From contig JACNLA010000023.1 in the NCBI GenBank assembly GCA_014381745.1, positions 1-64,000 on the forward strand: DNA of 64,000 nucleotides, given 5' to 3'. This document shows positions 43,382-53,034 of the stretch, one piece after another; positions within the stretch are counted from its first letter, which is position 1, and every line of letters starts with the position of its first letter. A model generated the notes under the pieces. The model did not search any database, was not told the DNA's origin, and saw only the letters and a list, made by a program, of their open reading frames with translations. The DNA is from Actinomycetota bacterium. GTDB lineage: Bacteria; Actinomycetota; Acidimicrobiia; Acidimicrobiales; MedAcidi-G1. The position numbers and the translations under genes were made by a program.

Positions 43382-44383
43382 TCACGGGGTCCAGTCAGCG
43401 AACGTGTCGACCATCAACTTCACGTCCGGGCCGAGCGGGTAGAGGATTGGACAGGTGCAACCATCTGCCATGTACTGGGCCACCTTCTCCCTGCATTCGT
43501 CCGGGGTGCCGGCTGCACAGATCATCTGCACGATGTCATCGGGCACCAGCTTCGATGCTGCCTCAACCTGCTCATGCGTGGCGGGCCACGTCAGGATCTT
43601 CCCAACCTCCTCAAGCAGCGACTCGGGGACGCCCGAAGCCTTCATGATGTGCGGCTGCTGACCCAGGTACTGGGTGACCATGAGGCGAGCTCCGTCAAGG
43701 GCCTCGGCGCGTGTTTCGGCAACCGAACAGACCACAAGTTGCGGCCGGTCCAGGTCGTCGACCGACCGGCCCGCCCGAGCGGCACCGATCTCAAGGTGCT
43801 CCATCGCCTGCTTGTTGTATCCAGGCGAGACCAGGTAGTTCAGGACAACCCCGTCAGCGATCTCGCCTGTCAACTCCATCATCTTCATCCCGGTCGCACC
43901 GATGTAGATGGGAACCTCCTTGGGGCGCCGCTCCTGGTAGACGTAGTCCAGCTCAACCCCGTCGAGGTGCACGTAGTCGCCATCGAACGTGACCGTCTCA
44001 TCTGCCAGCAGGGCCCGCACCGTCGTTACAACCTCTCGCATGACACCGAGGGGCCGCCTGCGGTTGATCCCGACCTTGGTAGCCAGCGGATCCCACCAGG
44101 CGCCGATGCCCAGAATCATCCTGCCGGGGGCCAGGTCGTCGAGCGTCGAGAAGGTGGATGCAAGGCGTGCCGGGTTGCGTGTCCAGCAGTCGACGACCCC
44201 CGAGCCGATCTTGATCGTGTCCGTGCAGGCCCCGAAGGCCGCCATCGGCACGACGGCATCGCGGACAAGGCGCGAGTCAGCCTGCCAAACGGCCTCGAAG
44301 CCACGCGATTCCGCGTATCGGGCGTGCTCGATGGCCTCTGTGATCGTGTGGGCATCCTGCAGGTAGATGGCGAGCCTCGTCAT
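43382..44383 (-). CDS. F420-type LLM oxidoreductase (paralogue)
   Basis: A 333-residue LLM protein closely paralogous to the gene at 31225. It shares [83 protein letters not shown] and [31 protein letters not shown] at 44383 is chosen because a TCCCCG/GAGGAGG stretch precedes it, and longer frames are unconserved. As at 31225, it sits next to an amidohydrolase, so the two pairs look like duplicated deaminase/reductase modules. Confidence 0.8.
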   Translation of the reverse strand: MTRLAIYLQDAHTITEAIEHARYAESRGFEAVWQADSRLVRDAVVPMAAFGACTDTIKIGSGVVDCWTRNPARLASTFSTLDDLAPGRMILGIGAWWDPLATKVGINRRRPLGVMREVVTTVRALLADETVTFDGDYVHLDGVELDYVYQERRPKEVPIYIGATGMKMMELTGEIADGVVLNYLVSPGYNKQAMEHLEIGAARAGRSVDDLDRPQLVVCSVAETRAEALDGARLMVTQYLGQQPHIMKASGVPESLLEEVGKILTWPATHEQVEAASKLVPDDIVQMICAAGTPDECREKVAQYMADGCTCPILYPLGPDVKLMVDTFADWTP

Positions 44384-44423
44384 CGGGGAACCTCCTCGGC
44401 GATAGCGGTCAACATGTGCTCTC

Positions 44424-45464
44424 TCACATTTCCTCCAGTCGGGCGTGCAGTCGGACAGCCTCCTCAGCGGCCCTCGCACGGATCTCGTCTGCATCGACAC
44501 GGGTAGCTGAACCATCGGCCCAGACCACTCGGCCATCCACCTCGACCTGTAGGGGGCTGACACCCGGCGAGAAGGCCAGGTGCCACGGATCCATCGGGTC
44601 GTGGCTCCATGTGACCTGATCCCCGAGTGCCTCCGGGAAGAGATCCCAGCCGGTGGCCAGATAAGACCAGGCAGCCTCAGGCGAGGCTGTCACGTCATCT
44701 TCACGGTGGCGCACGTAGGCGACCCGGAACTCGTCGAGCATGTCGGCACCGATGCCGTCGGAGCCGAGAGCCACCGGGTTTGTGAAGCGGGCGGGGCGTG
44801 AGTATCCGACGGAGTTGTTCATGTTGGACCTGGGGTTGTGCACGATTGTGCCGGTCAGGCCGTGGTCATCGGCCAGGTGTACGCCGTGTACGAGCAACCA
44901 GTCGTCCGCGGTCAGGTTGCGGAGCCGGTCCGCTGCACCGGCGTCGGTCTCGCCCTCGGCCACGTGGATGTGTACGCCTACACCGAGTTCGGCAGCGAGG
45001 CCGGCTGCGGATTCGAGGGTCTCGTCGGTGCAGGTGAAGGCGGCGTGCACGCCGACCCTCCCCCGGCCGCCGGCACGCAGGTACCTCTCGTTCTCGGCGA
45101 GGCCCCGTCTGGCGCCCTCTGGTCCGTGGCGGTCCGTCACCCCGTACGCACAGTCGACCCTCACACCGACCTCTGCGCAGGCTTCGGCGATCACGTCCAG
45201 AGAACCCTCGATGGCCTCCGGTGACTCATGGTGGTCGATGACCGCCGTGCATCCCCGCTCAAGTGCCTCGAGGGCGCCCAGCATCGCAGACCAGCGGATG
45301 CCCTCAAGGTCAAGGGCCCTGTCGAGACGCCACCACACGAGCTCAAGGATGTCGGTGAACCCGGCCGGCGTCCTGGGTGGTGCCGGCATGCCGCGGGCCA
45401 GCGATGAGTAGAGGTGATGGTGGGCACAGACCAGGCCCGGCGTGGTGTTGGACAAGTTGCTCAT
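44424..45464 (-). CDS. ssnA: SsnA-like amidohydrolase, shortened
   Basis: A 346-residue protein strongly resembling E. coli SsnA (about 442, from memory): [71 protein letters not shown] and [15 protein letters not shown]. It lacks the N-terminal ~55-residue beta-sandwich strand block and has a shorter segment before the C-terminal [10 protein letters not shown]. The upstream bases are xdh coding, so the missing part is not frame-shifted. All metal ligands remain. It starts in the stop of the fused xdh gene (ATGA) and is probably a heterocycle deaminase. Confidence 0.75.
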   Translation of the reverse strand: MSNLSNTTPGLVCAHHHLYSSLARGMPAPPRTPAGFTDILELVWWRLDRALDLEGIRWSAMLGALEALERGCTAVIDHHESPEAIEGSLDVIAEACAEVGVRVDCAYGVTDRHGPEGARRGLAENERYLRAGGRGRVGVHAAFTCTDETLESAAGLAAELGVGVHIHVAEGETDAGAADRLRNLTADDWLLVHGVHLADDHGLTGTIVHNPRSNMNNSVGYSRPARFTNPVALGSDGIGADMLDEFRVAYVRHREDDVTASPEAAWSYLATGWDLFPEALGDQVTWSHDPMDPWHLAFSPGVSPLQVEVDGRVVWADGSATRVDADEIRARAAEEAVRLHARLEEM

Positions 45465-48043
45465 CGGCCGTCCCACTCTGCCCAGGCTTCACGCTGGTTG
45501 GGAGAATTCATCGGGAGCTCAGCGCGCCACTCACCGTCGTGGGCGTGGAGGGCGGCTGCCACCGCTCCGGCTGTGGGAACCAGGCCGATCTCGCCGACTC
45601 CCTTGATGCCGTATGGAGAATCCGGCTGGGGTACCTCGACGAGGCGTACGTCAACAGGCGGCATGTCCTTGGGTCTGATGATTCCGAGGCTGCGAAGGGT
45701 CGTGTTGGCGGGCCTGGCGTCTGCATCTGCCGGGAAACCCTCGGTCAGGGCGTATCCGAGACCCATGTGCACGGCGCCCTCCACCTGTCCTTCGCAGAGC
45801 ATCGGGTTCACGGCCCGACCGACATCGTGTGCGGCCACGACCTGCTCCACGTCGCCGGTCTCGGGATCCAGGATCACCAGTTGTGCCGCGTATCCGAAGG
45901 TGGAGTGGATCACGGGGTGTTCGAGGCCTTCGTTCATGGAGTTTGTCCAGTCCACCCGGTACTCGCCCTCGTAGTCCACCCCGATCTGGCAACCGTCGGC
46001 GAGTGCCGCCCGGCAGGCGTCGGCCACCGACCCGGCTCCCATGAGGGTGCCGCGGCTGCCGGTCGTCTGGCCGGCACCAAGCTCACGGGTGGTGTCGACG
46101 ATTACCTCGATCAGAGCGGGATCCACGCCGAGTTCCTCGACCACCACCTGGATGGCAACCGTGTGGACTCCCTGACCCATCTCCGTCCAACAGTGCCTTA
46201 CCTCGACACCGCCGTCCTCACGAAAGCGGACCACCGCCCGTGCGATCTCCTTGAAACCGTTTCCGAGACCGGAGTTCTTGAGCCCCATGCCGAGACCGAC
46301 GGGCCTGCCGGCAGCCACGGCTGCGTCGTAGGGCTCCTTCACCTCGTCCAGGCACGCTCTGGCGCCGAGGGAGCCATCGTCCATCACCTGGCCCGGCCCC
46401 CAGACGGCCCCCGGACCCACGATGTTGCGACTGCGCATCTCCCAACCGGAGATTCCCGCCATCTGGGCGAGGCGGTCCATCACCCCCTCCATGGCGAACT
46501 GCGCCTGGTTGGCTCCAAAGCCACGGAACGCACCGCACACCGGATTGTTGGTGCGCACAGCCGTGGCCTCGACGTCGATGTTGCCGACCACATACGGGCC
46601 GCTCGCATGCCCAGCGGCGCGCTCGAGAACCTTCATGCCCACCGAGGCGTAGGGACCGGAGTCTCCGATCATGCGTACCCACAGCGCTGTCAGGTGACCG
46701 TCGGCGTCACAGCCGGCCCGGTACGCCATCCGGATCGGGTGCCTCTTCGGGTGCATGAGAAGAGACTCCTCACGGGACAGCGTGCACCGGACAGGCCGGT
46801 CAAGGAGGTGGGCTGCAAGGGCCGTCTGAGCCTGGTTGGACATGTCCTCCTTGCCCCCGAAGGCGCCGCCGTTGCTGACCAACTCGACGGTCACCATGCC
46901 GGTGTCGACTCCCAGGACGGAGGCGATCTGGTTGCGGTCGTCCCAGACACCCTGACCGCCTGAGTACACGTGGAGGCCTCCACCGTCGACCGGAACGGCG
47001 AGGGTTGACTCGGGCTCGACAAAGGCGTGCTCGATGCGCTGGGTCTGGAACACCTCGTCAACCACGTGGGCGGACTCTGCCAGGGCCGACTCGACCTCTC
47101 CTCGCGAGTAGCTGGACACGGAGAGGATGTTCCCTTCCAGCCCCCACACGGCATTCTCGTCTGATGACGCCGCCACGACCGGGTCGCTGAACACGGTCAG
47201 GGACACATATTCCACCTCTACGAGGGCGGCTGCCATCCGGGCTGTTTCCCGGTCGCCGGCTACAACGACGGCAAGTACGTCACCCAGGTAGGAGGTTCGG
47301 CCCCCCTCGGGGATGAGCACCGGCCAGTCGGTGTGAATGATGCCAACACGCAGGTCCCCGGGCACGTCTGCAGCGGTGAAGACGCCGTGGACCCCGTCGA
47401 CGGCCTCTGCAGCCGACGTGTCAATACGGCCCACGTCGGCGCGGGCGTGGTCGGCGAGATGAAGTGCTGCATGCAGCAGGCCTTCAGGAGCCATGTCGTC
47501 GATAAAGGGCCTGTCCCCGAGGCTCAGCTCTCCGGCCTGGTACTTGGTGCCGCTTGAACCGACTCCCCCACATTCCACCGTGACGGGAACTTCGCCGGCC
47601 GCCACCGACTCGACGGCGTCAAGGATCTTGATGTACCCGGTGCACCTGCAGAGGTGCCCACCCAGGTGGCGGGCTGCCTCGTCCCTCGTGAGGGCATCGC
47701 CCTTCTTGTCGATCAGCGCCTTGGCACGCATGACGATTCCCGGTGTGCAGAACCCGCACTGAAGCGCACCGTGGGCTGCAAAGGCATTCGAAAAGCGCTC
47801 CCGTTCGTTCTGATCGAGACCCTCAAGGGTGGTAACGGTGGCCCCATCGACCTTTTCCATCGAGGTCTGGCATGCAACCCGGGCCTTTCCGTCGACCAGC
47901 ACCGTGCAACAGCCGCACTGGCCCGACGGCGAGCAACCGTCCTTGGGTGACATGACCCCGAGCTCGTCGCGTAGAGCTACGAGCAGGTGGGGATGTGTGG
48001 CGCTTGCCTCGACGGTGGATCCGTTCAGGGTGAAGGTGGTCAC
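45461..48043 (-). CDS. xdh: Fused Fe-S/molybdenum xanthine dehydrogenase (selenium-dependent XDH-like)
   Basis: An 860-residue single-chain hydroxylase. The N-terminal domain keeps both [2Fe-2S] sites: DGCSPSGQCGCC with a later ARVACQ, then ALQCGFCTPGIV and HLCRCTGY. The molybdenum domain (from ~175) has SNGGAFGGKEDM, CGAFRGFGANQAQFAME and the catalytic Glu in YGIKGVGEIG. Length and fusion match selenium-dependent XDH of Enterococcus and Clostridium. No FAD domain is attached, so another flavoprotein must take the electrons. It overlaps ssnA and the carbamoylase by 4 bases each. Confidence 0.85.
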   Translation of the reverse strand: MTTFTLNGSTVEASATHPHLLVALRDELGVMSPKDGCSPSGQCGCCTVLVDGKARVACQTSMEKVDGATVTTLEGLDQNERERFSNAFAAHGALQCGFCTPGIVMRAKALIDKKGDALTRDEAARHLGGHLCRCTGYIKILDAVESVAAGEVPVTVECGGVGSSGTKYQAGELSLGDRPFIDDMAPEGLLHAALHLADHARADVGRIDTSAAEAVDGVHGVFTAADVPGDLRVGIIHTDWPVLIPEGGRTSYLGDVLAVVVAGDRETARMAAALVEVEYVSLTVFSDPVVAASSDENAVWGLEGNILSVSSYSRGEVESALAESAHVVDEVFQTQRIEHAFVEPESTLAVPVDGGGLHVYSGGQGVWDDRNQIASVLGVDTGMVTVELVSNGGAFGGKEDMSNQAQTALAAHLLDRPVRCTLSREESLLMHPKRHPIRMAYRAGCDADGHLTALWVRMIGDSGPYASVGMKVLERAAGHASGPYVVGNIDVEATAVRTNNPVCGAFRGFGANQAQFAMEGVMDRLAQMAGISGWEMRSRNIVGPGAVWGPGQVMDDGSLGARACLDEVKEPYDAAVAAGRPVGLGMGLKNSGLGNGFKEIARAVVRFREDGGVEVRHCWTEMGQGVHTVAIQVVVEELGVDPALIEVIVDTTRELGAGQTTGSRGTLMGAGSVADACRAALADGCQIGVDYEGEYRVDWTNSMNEGLEHPVIHSTFGYAAQLVILDPETGDVEQVVAAHDVGRAVNPMLCEGQVEGAVHMGLGYALTEGFPADADARPANTTLRSLGIIRPKDMPPVDVRLVEVPQPDSPYGIKGVGEIGLVPTAGAVAAALHAHDGEWRAELPMNSPNQREAWAEWDGR

Positions 48044-49008
48044 GCTGTTCCGGTTGTGTCGTCAGGGTTCAGGGTCGCGGCCACATCCTCGGGCACCTCC
48101 ACGCCCGTCTGCCCTGTGATCAGCCCGTACACCTCGGGTCGGCGGTAGTAGCCGAAGTTGAACAGCGTGTCCTTGTAGTTGGAGCACATGTCAAGGTCGC
48201 ACTCGGCAACCACCAACTCGTCTCCGTCAGTGGAGCAGACGGCCCGCACCTCGCCAGAAGGCGCCACGATCGAGCTCTCGCCCAGCAGGACACAGCCCTC
48301 CTCGTTGCCGGCCTTGGCGACGCCCACGACCCACATGCCGTTCTGGTAGGCGCCGGACTGCAGCACCAGGCCGTTGTGGAAGCCGGCCAAGACGTCCTGG
48401 GTTGGATCCGGCGGGTAGTGGACGGGGGTGTTGTAGCCGATGAGGGCCAGCTCGCAGCCCTGCAGGCCGAGCACCCGGTAGGTCTCGGGCCAGCGGCGGT
48501 CGTTGCAGATGGCCATCCCGACCACGCCACCGAATGCACCGAACACGTTGAACCCGTCGCCGGGTTCGAAGTAGTAGCGCTCCAGATGCTGGAACTCCCT
48601 CCAGGGCTCATGCTCGTGGTGGCCTGGCAGGTGGACCTTGCGGTAGCGGCCCGCCACGGAGCCGTCGCGCTCCACCAGGATGGCGGTGTTGTAGTGGTGC
48701 CCGTCGGGCGTCAACTCGGCGTAGCCGAGGTGGAACCCGACGCCCAGGCGGGCCGCCTCGTCAAACAGCGGCTGGGTGTCGGGACCGGGCATTTCGGTCT
48801 CGAAGAAGTTGTCGAACTCTGCGCGGTCGTCAACCCACCAGCGCGGGAAGAACGTCGTCAGGGCCAACTCCGGGAACACAACCAGGTCACAGCCGGCGTC
48901 GGCACCCTCACGCAGCAGGGCTACAAGCCTCTCGACCACGTCAGGTCGGGAATCGTCCCTCTGGATGGGGCCTGTCTGGGCAGCGCCGATTGTGAGGATC
49001 CGGCTCAT
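48040..49008 (-). CDS. N-carbamoyl-D-amino-acid hydrolase-like nitrilase
   Basis: A 322-residue carbon-nitrogen hydrolase. The Glu-Lys-Cys triad is visible in VVFPELALTTFFPRW (Glu near 47), YRKVHLPGHHEHEP (Lys) and GMAICNDRRWPETYR (Cys). The FPRWW and NDRRWPE contexts are those of N-carbamoyl-D-amino acid amidohydrolases, which release NH3 and CO2 from carbamoylated amino acids. It is followed at once by an L-carbamoylase-type peptidase gene, making a stereo-complementary pair. No hydantoinase is present in the window. Confidence 0.82.
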   Translation of the reverse strand: MSRILTIGAAQTGPIQRDDSRPDVVERLVALLREGADAGCDLVVFPELALTTFFPRWWVDDRAEFDNFFETEMPGPDTQPLFDEAARLGVGFHLGYAELTPDGHHYNTAILVERDGSVAGRYRKVHLPGHHEHEPWREFQHLERYYFEPGDGFNVFGAFGGVVGMAICNDRRWPETYRVLGLQGCELALIGYNTPVHYPPDPTQDVLAGFHNGLVLQSGAYQNGMWVVGVAKAGNEEGCVLLGESSIVAPSGEVRAVCSTDGDELVVAECDLDMCSNYKDTLFNFGYYRRPEVYGLITGQTGVEVPEDVAATLNPDDTTGTA

Positions 49009-50270
49009 GTTCCTTCTCCCTCCTCGGAGGCCCGACGATCCAGGGCCAACATGGTCTGGAGCAGCACGTCCGCTCCGGCAGCGAGGTCGGCGGCATCGGT
49101 GTGTTCTGCCGGATTGTGGCTGATGCCGTCCCTGCTCGGGACGAACACCATTCCGGTGGGACAGATCCGGGCCATCATCTGAGCGTCGTGACCGGCACCG
49201 GATGGCATCCGCGAAACACTGTGGCCGAGGCGCTCGGCCGTTCCGGCCACCGTGTCGACCACGGCTTCGGCGAACACCACCGGTTCGAATCGTGCGAGGC
49301 TGCGGGCCTCGACCCGGACACCCTCTGAATCAGCGACGCCTTCCACGAAGTTGGAGAGGTCGACCTCGGCGGCGAGGAGCAGCGCCTCGTCGGTGTTGCG
49401 GAGGTCTACGGTCATTACGGCCGTACCGGCTACCACGTTCACGAGGTCTGGTTGGAGGTCAAGCCGGCCGACGGTGGCCACCTGTCGACCCCCCATTCCG
49501 GAGGCAATGTCGCGCACGTGACACGCAATGGCCGCAGCCGCGTAGGCGGCGTCGTGTCGCAGGTCCATCGGCGTCGTTCCCGCATGGTTGGCCTGGCCGG
49601 TAATGGTCAACTCGGTCCACGAGATGCCCTGCACGCCGGTGACTGCCCCGATCGTGTGACCTCCAGCCTCGAGCACGGGCCCCTGCTCAATGTGCAGTTC
49701 GACGAAGGCGTGAGGTGCGGGACCGGGACACGGGTGGGTTCCCCGGTAACCGATCCTGTCAAGCTCGTCTCCGACAACTGATCCGTCGATCCCCTCAATG
49801 TCGAGGGCGTCCTCAAGGCCGAGGCCGCCCACGTAGACGAGGCTGCCGAGCATGTCCGGTGGGAACCTGGCTCCCTCCTCGTCTGTGAAGAAGGCCACGG
49901 CAATCGGATGCTCGGTCTCGACCCCTGCGCCGATGAGGGTCTCGATCACCTCGAGACCGGCCAGCACCCCAAGGTTTCCGTCGTAGCGGCCACCCGAGCG
50001 GACGGTGTCAATATGGCTTCCGGTCATCACGGCGGGGCCGTCGATGCGCCCGGGTCGGGTCGCCACAACGTTGCCAATCCCGTCGATGCGGACATCAAGG
50101 CCCAGGTCCCGCATCCAGGTGACCACCAGGTCGCGTCCGGCCCTGTCCTCATCGGTGAGGGCCAGGCGGCTTGAACCGCCGCCCTCGATTGGGCCGATCG
50201 CGGCAAGTTCCCCAATGCGGCGCATCAGACGGTCGGCGTCGATCCTTAGTGCGTCGTGGGGGTGGCTCAT
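49005..50270 (-). CDS. M20-family allantoate/N-carbamoyl-L-amino acid amidohydrolase
   Basis: A 421-residue dinuclear metallohydrolase of the HyuC/AllC/UAH group. Metal-site segments are TGSHIDTVRSGGRYDGNLGVLAGLE (His, Asp), FFTDEEGARFPPDMLGS (Glu pair) and VELHIEQGPVLE (His, Glu). The dimerisation lid has NHAGTTPMDLRHDA, and the final His is in PSRDGISHNPAEHTD. Members act on allantoate, ureidoglycolate or N-carbamoyl-L-amino acids. Both neighbours overlap it by 4 bases, so it is in the middle of the operon. Confidence 0.85.
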   Translation of the reverse strand: MSHPHDALRIDADRLMRRIGELAAIGPIEGGGSSRLALTDEDRAGRDLVVTWMRDLGLDVRIDGIGNVVATRPGRIDGPAVMTGSHIDTVRSGGRYDGNLGVLAGLEVIETLIGAGVETEHPIAVAFFTDEEGARFPPDMLGSLVYVGGLGLEDALDIEGIDGSVVGDELDRIGYRGTHPCPGPAPHAFVELHIEQGPVLEAGGHTIGAVTGVQGISWTELTITGQANHAGTTPMDLRHDAAYAAAAIACHVRDIASGMGGRQVATVGRLDLQPDLVNVVAGTAVMTVDLRNTDEALLLAAEVDLSNFVEGVADSEGVRVEARSLARFEPVVFAEAVVDTVAGTAERLGHSVSRMPSGAGHDAQMMARICPTGMVFVPSRDGISHNPAEHTDAADLAAGADVLLQTMLALDRRASEEGEGT

Positions 50271-52546
50271 GCCTCGCCCTCCGGGAAGACGATGTCGGTA
50301 GGGCGTACGGGCACCCGTGGCAGGTCGAGACCGGTGGCGACCCGTATGGCGGCGGCGACAGCTGCCGTGGACGAGATGGACGGGGGCTCGCCGATGCCCT
50401 TGGCTCCGAACGGGGCTCCCGGCTCGGCCTGCTCGATGAGGGCGGCGATCTCGACTGGGGGCATGTCGAGTGCTGTAGGCACCAGGTAGTCCGTGAACGA
50501 GGCGTTGCGAATCCGACCGTCCACGACCAGGACCTCCTCCATTACCGCCAGGCCGACGCCCTGGGCTGCACCGCCCTCGAGCTGACCCACAACCTGCATC
50601 GGGTTCAGGATTCGCCCCACGTCCTGGGATGTTGTCAACTCCACGACCTTGACGAGCCCCAGCCCGGTGTCGACGTCGACGATCGCCCTGTGGGCCGAGA
50701 ACGCGAACGAGACGTGTGCGTTCCCCTGACCGTCATCGTCCAGTGGCCACGTCTGTGCATGCCTGAACACGACGTCAGCCTCGACGGGTTCTGCCGTGGC
50801 CTCAGCCAGGTCGATGTCCAGGCCGCCGGCCAGCGAGACGATCCGGCCGTCCACCAGGACAAGGTCGCTGACATCTGCACCCTGTTGGGCGGCGACGCGT
50901 TCAAGCAGCTGCACCCTGACCTTTTCGCAGGCCTCCTTCACCGCGCCGCCCGACATCCATGTCTGACGGCTGGCGGACGTGGAACCGGCCGACCCAACCG
51001 TGGCGGTTGTCGCCGGCGCCATCACCACCTCCTCGACACCAAGCACCTCGCGGGTTATCTGCTGAGCAACGGTCACGAACCCCTGGCCCACCTCTGCGCA
51101 GGCGCTGGTAATCGTGGCGACACCGCCTTCAAGCCGGCAGGCAGCCTCGCTGGAATCATCAAAGCCCTCCGAGAACAACAGGTTCTTGAAGCCGAGGGCG
51201 AAGGCCTCGCCTCGTACGACGTCTTCCGGACCAGCGGTGCGGCCGGCACCACCTGGAAGCTCCATGGGGTCAAGGGCGATTGCCGCTGCTGAGGGATGCT
51301 CCGCACACGACCGAATCACCTCGGCAACCGGTGCAGTGCCGGTGATGGTCTGGCCGGTGAGAAGCTCGTCGCCGGGTTCAAGGGCGTTGTGAAGGCGCAA
51401 CTCGATGGGATTCATGCCCAGGGCCTCGGCCAGCTTGTCCATCTGTGCCTCGTGGGCGTAGCAGGTCTGAACGGCCCCAAATCCACGCATCGCACCGCAG
51501 GGTGGGTTGTTGGTTCGGACCACGGCACCGTCGATGTCGGCACTTGGCACCCTGTAGGGGCCCGCAGCGAAACAGGTGGCGTTGGCGATCACGGCGCTGC
51601 TGGACGAGGCGTAGGCACCTCCATCCAGGACCAGGCGCGCCTCGACCCGCACGAGGGTGCCGTCGCTGGTTGCGTGGTGCCGGTACCACATCTGTGCTGG
51701 GTGCCTGTGCACGTGGCCGTGGAAGGACTCCTCGCGTGAGTAGACCATCTTCACGGGCCTGTCGGTGTGTTGCGCCAGCATGCAGAGGTGGACATGCAGG
51801 CTGAGGTCCTCACGGGCTCCGAAGGCCCCGCCAACGCCGGCGAGGGTGAGCCTCACGCTCCCGGGCTCAAGACCGAGACAGTCGGCAACCTGGTCCCTGT
51901 CGGAGTGCAACCACTGTGTCGCCACGTAGAGGTCGATGCTTCCGTCGTCTGCCGGTACCGCCATGCCCGACTCGGGACCCAGGAACGCCTGGTCCTGCAT
52001 GGCAACCTCGTAGGTGCCCTCCACCTGAACGTCACCCACGACGTCCTGATCACCGTGACGGAGGTGGATGCGCCGGATCAGGTTTCCATCCGGGTGGATC
52101 GGTTCGACCTCTTCGACGGTCATCGGATCCACGGCAGGGGCGAGCACCTCGTAGTCGACGACGATTGCCTCGAGTGCCATGCGTACGGCCTCGGGATGGT
52201 CGGCTGCAACTATGGCGACCGGTTCGCCCTCGTAGCGGACGATGTCGCCGGCCAGCACAGGCTGGTCCCTGTGTTCCAGACCGAACTCCTTTTGGCCTGG
52301 AACGTCGTCGTGGAGCAGCACGGCGTGAACGCCGGTCACAGCGACTGCTGCACCTATCTGTATGGACCTGATCCTGGCGGAGGGGTGCGGAGAACGCAGA
52401 GTTCCGCCCCAGAGCATCCGGTCGTGCCACAGGTCGCTGGAGAAGGCAAACGAGCCGCTGGTCTTTGGTGCCCCGTCAGGTCGACGGGCGCTCTCACCTA
52501 TGCGCGGCGCTGTTCCGGTTCGTGCGGCGACCCGGGTGTCGGTCAC
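50267..52546 (-). CDS. Xanthine dehydrogenase-type molybdopterin subunit
   Basis: A 759-residue catalytic subunit of a three-subunit molybdenum hydroxylase. Substructures include RRPDGAPKTSGSFAFSSD, LRSPHPSARI, GVGGAFGAREDLS (cofactor loop), CGAMRGFGAVQTCYAHEAQ and the catalytic Glu in GAPFGAKGIGEPPSI. The GTG at 52546 overlaps the Fe-S stop (GTGA), which rejects a longer 875-codon frame running back through the Fe-S gene. Its substrate is probably hypoxanthine, xanthine or a related purine. It forms one enzyme with the next two upstream genes. Confidence 0.88.
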   Translation of the reverse strand: MTDTRVAARTGTAPRIGESARRPDGAPKTSGSFAFSSDLWHDRMLWGGTLRSPHPSARIRSIQIGAAVAVTGVHAVLLHDDVPGQKEFGLEHRDQPVLAGDIVRYEGEPVAIVAADHPEAVRMALEAIVVDYEVLAPAVDPMTVEEVEPIHPDGNLIRRIHLRHGDQDVVGDVQVEGTYEVAMQDQAFLGPESGMAVPADDGSIDLYVATQWLHSDRDQVADCLGLEPGSVRLTLAGVGGAFGAREDLSLHVHLCMLAQHTDRPVKMVYSREESFHGHVHRHPAQMWYRHHATSDGTLVRVEARLVLDGGAYASSSSAVIANATCFAAGPYRVPSADIDGAVVRTNNPPCGAMRGFGAVQTCYAHEAQMDKLAEALGMNPIELRLHNALEPGDELLTGQTITGTAPVAEVIRSCAEHPSAAAIALDPMELPGGAGRTAGPEDVVRGEAFALGFKNLLFSEGFDDSSEAACRLEGGVATITSACAEVGQGFVTVAQQITREVLGVEEVVMAPATTATVGSAGSTSASRQTWMSGGAVKEACEKVRVQLLERVAAQQGADVSDLVLVDGRIVSLAGGLDIDLAEATAEPVEADVVFRHAQTWPLDDDGQGNAHVSFAFSAHRAIVDVDTGLGLVKVVELTTSQDVGRILNPMQVVGQLEGGAAQGVGLAVMEEVLVVDGRIRNASFTDYLVPTALDMPPVEIAALIEQAEPGAPFGAKGIGEPPSISSTAAVAAAIRVATGLDLPRVPVRPTDIVFPEGEA

Positions 52547-53034
52547 GCCGCCGACCCCTCGTTGCGTCGGCCTGCGGCGGCCACGTTCACGGCCTCGAGG
52601 ATCCGCCCGTAACCGGTGCACCGGCAGAGGTTGCCGCTGATGGCTTCCCTGACGGTCAGGTCGTCTGGATCGGGGTTGGAGTCCAGCAGAGCACCGATCG
52701 ACACGATGAGACCGGGTGTGCAAAAACCGCACTGGACGGCTCCCGTGTCGATGAACGCCTGCTGTACATCGGAGAGGCCCTCGTCGTCGGCGACACCTTC
52801 GATGGTCGTGATCTCGCATCCTGTCGCCGACTCGGCTAGGACCAGGCAGCTGCACACCGTCTGACCGTCGAGCAGCACAGTGCATGAACCGCACTCGCCC
52901 TCTTCGCAGGCGTTCTTGGAACCGTGGAAGCCGAGCCGTTCGCGCAGCACCCAGAGGAGGCTTTCACCGGGGCGACCGTCGCCGACCCGGTGGTCGGTTC
53001 CGTTGACCCTGAGCAGGTACGGGTCGGTGCTCAC
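52543..53034 (-). CDS. Xanthine dehydrogenase-type [2Fe-2S] subunit
   Basis: A 163-residue small subunit with two intact [2Fe-2S] sites: KNACEEGECGSCTVLLDGQTVCSC near residue 42, and AVQCGFCTPGLIV with SGNLCRCTGYGRI near residues 100-140. It passes electrons from molybdenum to the FAD subunit. It overlaps both partners by 4 bases. It serves as a within-window control for the cysteine-free domain of xdhD. Confidence 0.93.
   Translation of the reverse strand: MSTDPYLLRVNGTDHRVGDGRPGESLLWVLRERLGFHGSKNACEEGECGSCTVLLDGQTVCSCLVLAESATGCEITTIEGVADDEGLSDVQQAFIDTGAVQCGFCTPGLIVSIGALLDSNPDPDDLTVREAISGNLCRCTGYGRILEAVNVAAAGRRNEGSAA

Noticed and set aside
43217-44506. 429-codon frame opposite the LLM gene at 43382
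   Set aside because: The opposite strand encodes a clear F420-type LLM protein. This frame is low-complexity Arg/Pro/Gly/His-rich sequence typical of antisense shadows.
52547-52894. N-terminal extension of the molybdopterin subunit to 875 residues
   Set aside because: The extension is an Arg-rich frame overlapping the Fe-S subunit gene. The GTGA overlap at 52546 and the conserved N-terminus support the shorter protein.
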